Below, in pieces: positions 42,211 to 51,808 of a stretch of 64,000 nt of DNA. A program made the position numbers and the translations under genes. The notes below the pieces were generated by a model. It ran no database searches. It was not told where the DNA came from and worked only from the letters and a program-made list of their open reading frames with translations. Every line of letters starts with the position of its first letter. Position 1 is the stretch's first letter. Source of the DNA: Diphasiastrum complanatum (Eukaryota; Streptophyta; Lycopodiopsida; Lycopodiales; Lycopodiaceae); assembly GCA_029204225.1 (NCBI GenBank), contig CM055104.1:51514294-51578293 (forward strand), read 5' to 3'.

Positions 42211-43175
42211 TTATTTTTTTGAAATATATATATTTTTAGATGAGGGATTTTTTTTCAATCTTTGACTGCCTATAACGTTTTAACCGTAACTCAAAACTAG
42301 GTCATATAGATGTCGTTGCGAAGCTTTCGTCGAGTTCTTTCTAATGGCACCATGTTCGTCTTAATTGGAACTACGGTTAAGAAGTTAGACTGTTTGGAAA
42401 GCTCTCACACCATCACCTAGAAATGCAAAGGAGAAGTGAAGCCCACCGATTCCAAGCGCCAGTTGCACATTTTTTCAAGGGCGTGGGACCCCTCGGAGCG
42501 CTTTTCAAAGGGGTAAATATGTAAAAGAATTATAGTTTAGAAAAACTAACGCTAGTAAACTATTTGGACAGATATTTAACATACGAACAACACATATTGT
42601 CCAATGAAATATTTATTTCTGTCTGAGAAGCTTTTTGAGATAATAAAAAATAACCTTAAATCTTGAACACTTTTTTCGTCCGGTGAGCACTGTTACAGTG
42701 TTTACACATGTTATAAGACTATTGGTCCATTTGGAGGCTTAAAGCATGTGAAGTCAACAAAAGCATCTTTACAAAGGGCCCATTTTGAATCCAAACTTCC
42801 CCTAATGATATCCTCCAAGGCCCATGCACCACTAGTAGTGCATTGTGACACCTCATTGGACACCTCTGCAGTCTATCTGGGCCATGTCATCCAGTTCCCC
42901 AATGACTCACTGATAGAGCCATATAAATCCACTATCATGAGTTTAGACCTACAACCATTCATTATGACCTTATAGACATCCAAAGTTTCTTTGGTCTCAA
43001 GTTCGAGCCTTCCCTTGGAAACCAAGAAGCATTATGACCTTATACACATAAGGGCCCCAATTCCCTTATAGTCACAATTAATTTATGGGTTGTTGGTCTA
43101 CCGATCCCTAGCATGGACACGCTACTCAAGACTAGTCATGTGCATGACATTACCAAGCTAGTTTTTGAGGAGGAG

Positions 43176-44426
43176 TGTAAAAAATTGGCAAAATCTAGCT
43201 TGGTTATTTTACATTTCTTGTATGTGAGAAAATCTCACACGTGTGGAGCATCTTCCCACGTGTGAAAAATAAGCAAAAGCGTCTTAGTCATGATGAGTTA
43301 GGGGTCTTATAGACATCTATCCATGTGTAAGTAGGTGATAGAGCCATTTTTGGCATAAGAGGCAAAATAGGCAAGTACACATGTAAAGGCTTGATTTGGC
43401 CAAAAGTAGAAAGTGATGTAGCTCGAATTAAGTTAGGCTACTTACATTTGTCATGTTGAGATTTGGTGTGTGACATGTCCCCATGTGGTGGTATGAGAGT
43501 TAGTGACCAATCAAAAAGCTAGAATCTATCAAAACGGTCCAATCAAGATTAAGGGCTCATATGTCACTCAACCAATAGGAGGAAAAGAAGGGGTCCAATC
43601 ATATTTCACTCCTCTCTACCTCAAGTAGCTATATATAGGAGTATTATCCATTTGTATTGTGAGTTTTATAGAGTTATGAGATTTCTACACATTTTGAGTC
43701 AAATTTGATTTCTCTCTCTACTCGAGTTTCATTAGTAAGATTCTCTCTCTACCCGAGAAAAAGGATTTTTCACATTTATTTTTGTGTTGTACAAGTCTCC
43801 ACATGTGTGAACGTACTTGTTTAATTGATTTATGCATGTAGAAAAGTGCTCTTGCCTTAGATTGATGGAATAGATCTTGTCAACCCTCTCAACACGATAA
43901 TGATGTCCATATGCCCACATGGTAGTGTATGATTTATACTAAAACGTGCACAAAAAATAAATTTGTGTAAATTAAAATACTATTTATATATTGAGTAGTA
44001 CAAAAACAGAACTTCACAAAATACAATACTACACTAACCTTCCATGCACATCATGAGCAAATTCGCATTCTAATTCGGTCGCTTCTTCTTCGTGTTCTGA
44101 TGCTTTTAGCATCGTATCAAGAACTCATTCACGAGTGCAATTTGAAGTAAAGGCTCCAAAGGTTCGTAGTTCTCCAACACTCTCCTTCTTCTTCGAGATG
44201 TCTTCTTCATTTCAATGTTATGTGTCTTTCCTTTTTGGCTTCTTCATACCTTGAATTCCAGTTGTGATCTATGTGCAATCACCACATCTTAGGAGATCAA
44301 AATCACACTTTGTGGCACTCCCACACGTGTGAAATTCAACAACCATGCATGAAGAAGGATTATTTCACGGAGCCCAATAGTTGCATCTATTGAATTCAAG
44401 TTTGGCCTTCTTTCTTTGTTTCAACA
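43176..44426 (+). repeat. Copia-type LTR (about 1.25 kb) with paired CACACGTGTG
   Basis: It begins TGTAAAAAATTGGC after GAGGAGGAG and ends TTTCAACA directly before a decayed primer site. The motif pair is at 43236-43245 and 43257-43264. A TATATATAGG box lies near 43631. A third CACACGTGTG occurs near its 3' end at 44324-44334. The polypurine tract on its left marks it as a 3' LTR, but the primer site on its right marks it as a 5' LTR, so flanking internal DNA survives on both sides. Confidence 0.65.
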
Positions 44427-44438
44427 TGGTATTAAAGC
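44427..44438 (+). other. Decayed primer binding site
   Basis: TGGTATTAAAGC differs from TGGTATCAGAGC at two positions and directly follows a CA-ending LTR. Another LTR start follows only 8 bp later. Confidence 0.55.
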
Positions 44439-44445
44439 ATTTATA

Positions 44446-44880
44446 TGTGAAAAATATGCAAAATTTAGCTTGATTATTTTTCATTTTAATGTACAAATTC
44501 AATCACACGTGTGGAGCATGTTCCCACATGTGATTAGCAGGCTTAGTTGCATTATTCAGTTCATGTCATAAAATAGCTTGTTTCTCGAGGCAATGTGAAA
44601 CTAGACAAAAGCTAGTCAAGTAGTTGCATGTCAAGTGTCATCATGAGGATGGAATGCCAAATTTCAGAGTTTTGGACTAAATTTGATCTACAAATGATCA
44701 CAAAGAGTGATTGGTAGCTTGGGATCTTGATCTATATCAAGACTAGCTTCCAATTCTAGCTTCTAGTTGACAATTTTTGTGATTCCAAGCAAGAACAATC
44801 AAGAAATGATGATCCACGGCTTCACACGTGTGCAGTACTGCTACTGTACGGCCTGATAACAGAAAATTAGTTTACTTATG
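44446..44880 (+). repeat. Second LTR copy, same family
   Basis: It begins TGTGAAAAATATGC and follows the order of the 43176 LTR (AAAATTTAGCTTGATTATTTT). The motif pair is CACACGTGTG at 44504-44513 and CACATGTG at 44525-44532. A further CACACGTGTG lies at about 44825. The right end is not defined; near 44880 the sequence meets a reverse-oriented LTR. Confidence 0.6.
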
Positions 44881-45322
44881 AAATACTTAGCATTCATCCA
44901 CAAAGAAAGTGCTTAAGAGAGTGGACATCACAAGATTGCTCCACAAACCAATGTTTCTCATCATTAGCTTCTCAATGGATCCATCATGGATCAAGTACAC
45001 AATCGCTATAATCTCTCTCTAAGTTGCATCCAGCACGTGTGGGACAGCTCATTGTACTCATCCATATCCGCTTTGGATAAGATCTATCTCATTTGCCACA
45101 TCATCCATTGGTGGCTTGTGTTGACCTTCTAGATTCCTACAATCTAGGACCTAACTCCTATAATTTAGGAGATTTCATATTTGACTCAAATGAAAGCTAA
45201 ATAAAATGGATCTAAATATTACAAGTGTCATTTCACACGTGTGGACAGGTCCTCACACGTGTGGATCCACATAGATGTCAAGTACATTGCAAAAACCATG
45301 TGAAAATTGCTAAATTCTAACA
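44881..45322 (-). repeat. 3' LTR (reverse) of Copia element 5
   Basis: On the - strand it starts TGTTAGAATTTAGC at 45322, eleven bases after the pol stop and just after TTGAGGAG. The motif pair is 45254-45263 and 45234-45243, both full CACACGTGTG, 10 bp apart. The far edge is set only by contact with the + strand LTR. Confidence 0.65.
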
Positions 45323-45333
45323 CTCCTCAATTT

Positions 45334-45757
45334 TTACATGATACATCTATCTACAACTCCTAAAGCTGGTCTTAACTTGATAAATGAAGCCTTTGGCAAG
45401 GCTTTGGTAAGTAAATCAACAAGGCAATCTGAAGAGGATACATGATGTAGCTTGATCTCCTTTGTTTTAACCTTTTCCCTCACAAAATGGTGAGCAATCT
45501 CTATGTGCTTGCTCCTTGCATGGAATGTGGGATTGGAAGCTAACGCTTGGCTTGATTGGTTGTCACAATATATAATTGGCTTCTCCTCGGCCTCCATGAC
45601 TTGCGACTCCACCAAAAGCCTCTTCAACCATAAGATCTCCTTGGTTGTTGATGTTACTGCCTTGTATTCCGACTCGGTTGAAGATAGAGAAATTGTGTTG
45701 GCTTGCCAGCTATGGCTCCAACTAATCCAAGCTATGGCTGCCTCCCAACTAGCATGA
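45334..45757 (-). pseudogene. Copia RNase H C-terminal region, element 5
   Basis: The reverse strand reads SWQANTISLSSTESEYKAVT (the catalytic STEAEY-type motif), ILWLKRLLVESQV, PIIYCDNQSSQALASNPTFH, RSKHIEIAHHFVREKVKTKE, LVDLLTKALPKASF and LGVVDRCIM-stop. The domain itself is well preserved. The rest of the pol is missing upstream, where a 58-bp tandem duplication and non-coding DNA begin. Confidence 0.88.
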
Positions 45758-45798
45758 ACTAAGGCTCAATCCAACTAGCATGGTTCAGGAAGCTAGAA

Positions 45799-45914
45799 TG
45801 CCAAAGGTAGACAGGGTGGTGAGAATTGTGAGTGCAAGATCCACTCTTTCTTGCCTTGCCAAAGGTAGACAGGGTGGTGAATATTGTGAGGGCAAGATCC
45901 ACTCTTTCTTGCAT
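45799..45914 (+). repeat. 58-bp tandem duplication
   Basis: 45799-45856 and 45857-45914 share TGCCAAAGGTAGACAGGGTG and GCAAGATCCACTCTTTCTTG with a few substitutions. Confidence 0.9.
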
Positions 45915-46500
45915 AAGCTCATCTTGTTGCTAACACGAATGAGAAGATACTATTAAGAAACCCTAGATTAATCACTATGGTTGCCCCCTAACTAGTGGCT
46001 AAGATTAAATCTAAAGCTAAAACCCTAATCTTCCTTGAATCCCAACCCTTAATTTGAGGCATTCTCTTCCAAACTAAGGTGGTTATCCTAAAGTCTCTCT
46101 TGAGGCTCACCCAACCAAGAGGAGGCAACTAACTCAATAATACATTCCATACAATAGTTTACAACCAAAGTGTAATAAGTCCTAATACCACAGTAGGGCA
46201 AACACTAACTGATCCACCCAACCTTGCCTACTCCCTGACCCCCCCCCTCCTAGCCCAGTGTGAGGACTGGTAGCATGCAACTGCCAAGTGTCGGCCATGT
46301 GGCACTGACGTGGCCGTGTGCACGTCGGGACCCAACTAAGACTGTGTTAGGCCCGCCATGGCTATGGATCGTGCTGGGGCACACTATTTACACTGTCTTG
46401 CCTTGTTGGTCGTGTACGCGCTGGACATGACCCTGACTGTGGTATCTGACCTATCTGTGTTCTCTAGGGTTCGGCACCGGTCACGAGCTCGTAACACTCC
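45915..46500. other. Stretch without recognised genes, probably Gypsy 3' flank
   Basis: No open frame of note. The C-run at about 46231-46249 and the GC-rich text up to the chromodomain at 46508 may be the 3' untranslated region or LTR of the reverse chromovirus, but no second LTR copy is present. Confidence 0.4.
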
Positions 46501-46507
46501 CTCCCCC

Positions 46508-48270
46508 TTAAGAACCGTCTTGGTCCTCTAAGACAAAGTCTAGAAAAATCTTACAAAGGACATTGCCTCTTTCCCAAGTGGCATTCTCAACAGGCTGATC
46601 ATTCCACTTGACCAGGTATTCTCGATATAGACTATGACAAGTCTGCGTCTCTCTACTATCAAGAATCTCCTCTGACTCATGTGGAGGTTGCTGAGAATCC
46701 AATGGAAGAACTAAACATTGTCCCTTGCCAGATTTTATGCTCTGGCTAAGGCTTTTCGTAACTGACTTACATGAAAGACTGGAAAAACCTTGTGTGGGAG
46801 TTCTAGCTCATAGGTGACCTCGCCTAGTCTCCTACTGATGGTAAAGGGACCACAATACCTAGGAGACAACTTAGTACACACTCCGAATTTGAGGGTTTTA
46901 GAGTCAACTGGGACTCTCAAGTAGACTTTCTCACCAGCAGAGAACTACACATCACGTCTGTGTGGATCTGCATAATACTTGGCTCGATCCTGGGACTGCC
47001 CAATGCTACGCTTAACATGTTCTATCATCTGGTTTAGAACCTCTAAAAAGTTTCTGGTTGCTTCAACTTTTTCCTATTTAAACCCTATAGTTGTGGGTGA
47101 GTGTGGCTGAAAACCGTCATCAGCATAAATGGGCTATATCCCGTAGCTGAATGTTTGGTATTGTTGTAAGCAAACTCTAATATCAAGAGATACTCCTCCC
47201 AATTAGTCTACTTCTTGCTGACGTATGCACGAAGCATATTCTCCAACACCTGATTTATCCCCTTTGTTTGATCGTTCGTCTGTGGATGGTCGGTGGTACT
47301 CATATTAAGTTTAGTATGGAGATGATGGAATACTGCCCTCCAAAAATTTAAATTTAACTTATATCTTGGTCGTTGACTATGCCGGAAGGTAGATCGTACA
47401 ATTTAAATAGCCCGTCTACAAACAACCTCGCTAACTCTGGAGCTCTAACGGTTGTTTTGGTCGGAATAAAATGAGCCATTTTGGTCAGACGCTCAATTGT
47501 AACCCATATAGCGTCATTACCTTTTTGGGTTTTAGGCAGGCCTACTATAAAATCCATGGAGATACTCTCCCATTTATCAACTGGTATTTCTAAGGGTTGC
47601 AACAACACTCCTGTCTTTAAACGCTCTGCTTTGTTTACTTGACATTTCTGGCAACTCATTATATATTGTTGGACGTCCCTTTTCATACGGGGCCAGAAAA
47701 ATTGCCTACGAAGAAGTTCATAGGTCTTTTGTATATCTGGGTGTCCCGCACTAGGATTGTCATGACATTCATATAGGACCTGCTGCCTATAATCCTCTGA
47801 ATTGGGGACACATACTCTATCTCTATAGAGCAAGTACTCATCCTGAATGGAATACTATTTCCATTTGAATCCTTGAGTCAACTTACCCTCAACCACTGGG
47901 GTTTGCTTGGGTAATATAGGCTCGGACTCATCATCATCCTCAACGGAAGCTTGGATGAACTGGCACCAGCCATGGGAACTGGTTCTAGAGTCTGTAACTG
48001 TCTGCTCTAGACTGAGTTCCAGATAGTAGAGAAGAATGCATCATGCTGGCACTTCCCTCTCAAGGACTCAAGTAACTCATTACGAATCTGAGTAAAACTC
48101 AGCTCGTTTATCATAGGCATTCTGCTAAGGGCATCTGCTACTGTATTGAATTTCTCTCGTCTATATTTGATAAACATATCAAACTCTTGCATCAACTCTG
48201 CCCAATGAGCTTTCCGAACTCTAAGCTCAGGTTGATTGCAAAGGTATCTGAGACTTTCATGGTCTGTCAT
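46508..48270 (-). pseudogene. Chromovirus (Ty3/Gypsy) RNase H, integrase and chromodomain
   Basis: In reverse order of coordinates: 48007-48270 has MTDHESLRYL, AHWAELMQEFDMFIKYRREK and NTVADALSRMP (RNase H end). 47354-47833 has the integrase zinc finger (HPDIQKTYELLRRQFFWPRM, CQKCQ) and MDFIVGLPKTQKGNDAIWVT. Broken frames continue DHPQTDEQTKGINQVLENML, the rest of the core. 46735-46920 has LSPRYCGPFTISRRLGEVTY and FHVSQLRKAL. 46508-46702 is a chromodomain (EILDSRETQ, REYLVKWNDQPVENATWE), which in chromoviruses targets integration to chromatin marks. Several stops make it a pseudogene. Confidence 0.9.
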
Positions 48271-49039
48271 GACCTCATAGAAAAGAGCTCCTTTTCATAG
48301 TCAATCTTCAACAAAAGGAGGCTGGTGGTGATTTTGGCATTTAACATGTTATCGTGCAAGAGTGGTGTAGAGATACTACATTTTATAGAAGATCTTGAAC
48401 GTCAGACACTTACTGAGGTTGCAAGTCCCAAAAAACTTCTGGAAGAGATAAAAGCTAGGCTTAGAAAGATTCTAGCAGCAAAGAATTTGGCAATCAAGGA
48501 TTACACTAACACATCTCAAAATTATTCAAAAGCTGGCAGAGCTGAAGGGCAAAATTTAGAATGAAGTTGAAGAAATCAAAAAAAAGGACCCCATTGAGAT
48601 CTTTCAAACTCTCCCAGATTCTGACATATCTATAGGGCACAAGCGTTGTACATAAAAAAAAAAAAAATGCATTGGCAAGGGATATATTGCAATGACATCT
48701 TGAAACAAATGTTTCAATGAAGCTTAAATATCACATTTGAAGGTACTATGATCCAAGATGGGATGATAGAAATAACTTATAAGGAAATGCAAGAGTTTAC
48801 TCCCCATTTAATAAAGAATTCAAGGACTTGTTCACGACATATTGGAGATCTATACATGAATTCCTCAATCAAACACAGTTGGAACTCTTGGAAGATCTCG
48901 GAAAGCTGACAACACAAGAAGTCAGTGAACAATTCCTCAATGTAGGTGGAATGGTTCCTAAGAGATTGTTCCTATGGAGGTTCAAAACTTGCATGCGTTT
49001 CAAACAGCTAAATTCTGGACGTAAATTCCCACTCAAGTG
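48271..49039. other. Unrecognised stretch with one modest open frame
   Basis: 48325-48564 (+) encodes a lysine-rich, helix-prone peptide (LLEEIKARLRKILAAKN), and 48828-49040 another frame (EFLNQTQLELLEDLGKLTTQ). They may be remnants of one coding region, but no family is recognised and there are stops between them. Confidence 0.35.
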
Positions 49040-49490
49040 ATTTTTATGACGTTGAAGTTCTAGAATCTCTGATCAATTTGAGAGGGATGAAGGGATCGTC
49101 CCCATGAGATCATTATTGAAAAGCTCAAGGAACTGCAAGTGCTGTAATTTATCAAACTCTGGAGAAATATTACCTGTCAGAGTATTTTAAGAAATAGAAA
49201 GACATGCCATCAATGATTCGAGGATGAATTCTTCGAGCAAGTTGCTGTCTAGAAAGAGCATTTCAAGTTGCTTCAAACAGCCCAACTCAAAAGTGATAGA
49301 GCCAGCTAGTTTACTACTGTTAAGAGTCAGTAATGCAAAAGGGAGGTACAGTTTAGAAGCAATGAAGGTATGCCATTTGAAGTTGTTGTCTAGAAAGAGC
49401 ATTTGAAGTTGAGGATCATTGTTGAAAAGCTCAAAGAATTGCAAGCGCTGCTAGAGAACTATTACCTGTCAAAGTATTTTAACAAATAAA
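49040..49490 (-). pseudogene. LRR receptor-like protein fragment
   Basis: The reverse strand encodes leucine-rich repeats. LTGNISPEFDKLQHLQFLEL, then FNNDLMGTIPSSLSN, is at about 49060-49180. In the ORF at 49187-49444, LQMLFLDNN, ALLTLNSSKLAGSITFELGC and LKQLEMLFLDSNLL occur. The LxxLxLxxNxLxGxIP pattern is that of plant extracellular LRRs. Segments around LQFLELFNND are partly duplicated. No kinase, signal peptide or full-length frame is present, so it is a broken fragment. Confidence 0.75.
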
Positions 49491-50120
49491 AGAGCAGCAA
49501 GCGACGACCTTAACACAAAAAATTCGCACACTTTCAAATCAACCTCTTTCTTTCACTTCAGCATCAATGAGCCTCCTCTTGATACAGTATGGTCGTAGCA
49601 GTAGCCTTCTTCAACAGCTAAAAAATTATGACTGATTGTAGCAGTGGCCTCTTTCAGGAGCGAAATGAATTGTGGGCAAGAGACACGAGGCAAACGCCAA
49701 CGGTGGAATGTTTATGATCATTTCTCTTAGAAAAATCTAGTACATGGATAGCTATGAGTTGCACAAATAGCCACACATCTGACGCCACGTAGATCACCGA
49801 GGTGCATAAATAGTCTTCGCATCACAGCCCTCCATTCTAATATGCACATCTACAATCCACGAAACACCACGTGGATAGCCTCACCATTCAAAGAATCTTG
49901 TTGTTGGCATAGGCTAGAATTGTAAACAAGATGGGTAAATATAATTGATCTGAGTTGCTCTGAAGCCATTTCGATGTCGGATGTTGTATATAAAGTAATG
50001 CACACAATATGATGTATTTAGGCTCTGTTTTCTCTTTTTGAAAAGTGTTATAATCCAACATGTTTGTCAATAGTGTATTGGTGTTCATAAGCAATCAGTC
50101 CTCTTCGCTTCCTTGTATTT
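49491..50120. other. Stretch without recognised features
   Basis: Nothing is recognised between the LRR fragment and the exon-like frame at 50.1 kb. Confidence 0.5.
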
Positions 50121-50418
50121 AGGTCTAAAAAAAAGGTTAAGGTGGGCAGTGTCAAGGAGTTCTATGCATCAGCCAAGAGGAACAATGGGCCAAAAATCAA
50201 GAAGCTTAGGAGGGACACTGGTAGCTACAAATTACTTGCTTCTCATAAAGGCAATCGATTTGAAAAGATAAATAGTGAAGAGCATCGTTCCCCTTGCTCC
50301 TGTTCATTTTGCAATGGAAGGTAATTGATAGTGACTATAGCCTCTCTTCCATTGCTACTCAGAATCATGATGTTGGAACTGTTTCCATATCATATTCAAC
50401 TGGAAAGGTGAGATGGAT
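50121..50418 (+). pseudogene. Exon-like open stretch, product unknown
   Basis: After a TTTAG that could be a splice acceptor, the frame reads KKKVKVGSVKEFYASAKRNN, KIKKLRRDTGSYKLLASHKG and SPCSCSFCNGR-stop. A second frame starting just there reads VIDSDYSLSSIATQNHDVGT and YSTGK before GGTGAGAT, which looks like a donor. The composition and the CxCxxC cluster suggest a once-coding exon with a frameshift. I do not recognise the protein. Confidence 0.35.
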
Positions 50419-51808
50419 CTACTTCTTACATAAATCAGGAAAACTTTCAAGAAGTGGATACAAAATTTTGGCTCCCTGATGAGTTAGGGCAAGTGAGATC
50501 CTTTACTTGGAAGTCGTGTTGTTATTCTACCTTTGTTTACTAGGAATTGATGCTTGCTTTGTTGTGGAGATTAGTATACACATTTTCTGGTTTCAGTCAT
50601 CTATTGGCATAAAGAAATTGTGAATTTTGCTTGTCAGTTTACGAATATCAGATGGTGGGGAGTTGATATTGTGTCACTTCCAATGATTGATAGCAATTTC
50701 TGACTGAAAGCCAGATGGTAAGTGGAGAAAAGTGTCTGCTGAGAGTTATGCAGATAATGACTTTTGTCCTATCAGATCTCAAGGAATGTAATTTGTAGGG
50801 CTTTCTCAGATCACATGGAGATCCAGCTCAGGCATATGACGCCTGTGTGCAGGCAGTGGAGGACAATGCAACTTGTTCCCATAAACTAAACCTAGTATTT
50901 ACCAACCTGCTTAGAAAGTACAAATTGAACAGATAACATATGCAGCATCACACGAAGTCTCACAAGCTAAGTGTTAAAAAGTGGTAAAACCTTGATAAAA
51001 ATCATGACTCAATCCCTCAGTTAAATAAACAAAAAATGGTCAGAATATTATTCCCTTTAATTGAAGAAATGTAGATCAATGAAACACATATTTTTAAAGA
51101 ATCATGCCTATACAAGCTACCACCTAGAACATGGGCACAAAGGTAACCCATCTAATTAGTGCAGATCAATAGCATGCACCTGAATGCCTTTAAAAAAGCA
51201 ACTCTAGCACAAGAACAGAAACCCACTTTAGAAGCTCCAAAATAGTCACCTCAGTCTTCTGAACAAGGGCAACAGAAAGCTTAAAATGCATCACATCAAA
51301 TGGCAGAGCTAAGCCACTTCTACGAAAAATCTAACTGTTCACTATGCTTTTCATTACAAGCACTATAAAAAAGCAAGCAAAGCATAGCTGACTCATTGAT
51401 AAGAGCTCAACTCAAAATATCTTCAGAATCTGTGCTCAGAAGACTATTGAGTTGCATTGCACAAAATTGAATTATAAAATAGGCTTTATCTGCTGGACAT
51501 AAAATCTGTCCAGTCTGATGAACTTGGGAGGCTTGGCATTGAAGAATTTCTGCATTTTTGATAAATGATCTGGCATTCCTGCTCTTCCGTCAGTTTGCAT
51601 TTCGGAAAACAAAAATTTCACAGGCAATCAATCATAACCTTGCAAGTGCTTAACAGAAAACTCTTAGTTTTTCATAAGGTTCCAACAAAAATATTCCCAT
51701 TGCATATGTTAGTAAATAGCACAACTTCCTTAAAGACCTTGAATTGAGATTGCGCAGGTGATCCCAGCAGCTTGAAGCGTCTTCTGTAAGCTTCCAAGAA
51801 GAGTAATC
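50419..51808. other. Stretch without recognised genes; 3' flank of DEX1
   Basis: Non-coding. The right part (from perhaps 51.5 kb) should contain the 3' untranslated region of the reverse-strand DEX1 gene. No clear polyadenylation signal is identified. Confidence 0.45.

Larger units (their letters stand above)
41239..42807. mobile_element. Giant foldback element FB3, inserted in a tandem repeat
   Basis: The 1569-bp insertion begins CATTAGGG and ends CCCCTAATG. Terminal inverted repeats of about 35 bp (…TCAAAATGGGCCCTTT) are followed by long paired arms: 41440-41570 with 42390-42520, and 41680-41940 with 42110-42380. Three smaller hairpins of about 76-80 bp sit inside it (41566-41641, 41841-41920 and 42131-42210), each with ATATC.GTTCA at its base. 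The first is present only in the left arm. No transposase is encoded. Comparison with the uninterrupted unit boundary at 40870 shows precise insertion without target duplication. Confidence 0.88.
40606..42890 (+). repeat. Tandem array with CTCCAAGGCCCATGCACCAC units, split by FB3
   Basis: Unit 1 starts at 40606, unit 2 at 40871 and unit 3 at 42808. Units 1 and 2 share ACCACTAGTAGTGCA, GGTGGACAAACCAACCCAAC, TAGCCCCCAAGCTATGGATC and GAGAGCCCA.TAG..TACTT. Unit 1 lacks about 100 bp present in unit 2. The unit 2/3 boundary is interrupted by FB3, while the unit 1/2 boundary (TACTT|ATATCC at 40866-40876) is intact and serves as an empty-site control. Confidence 0.85.
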
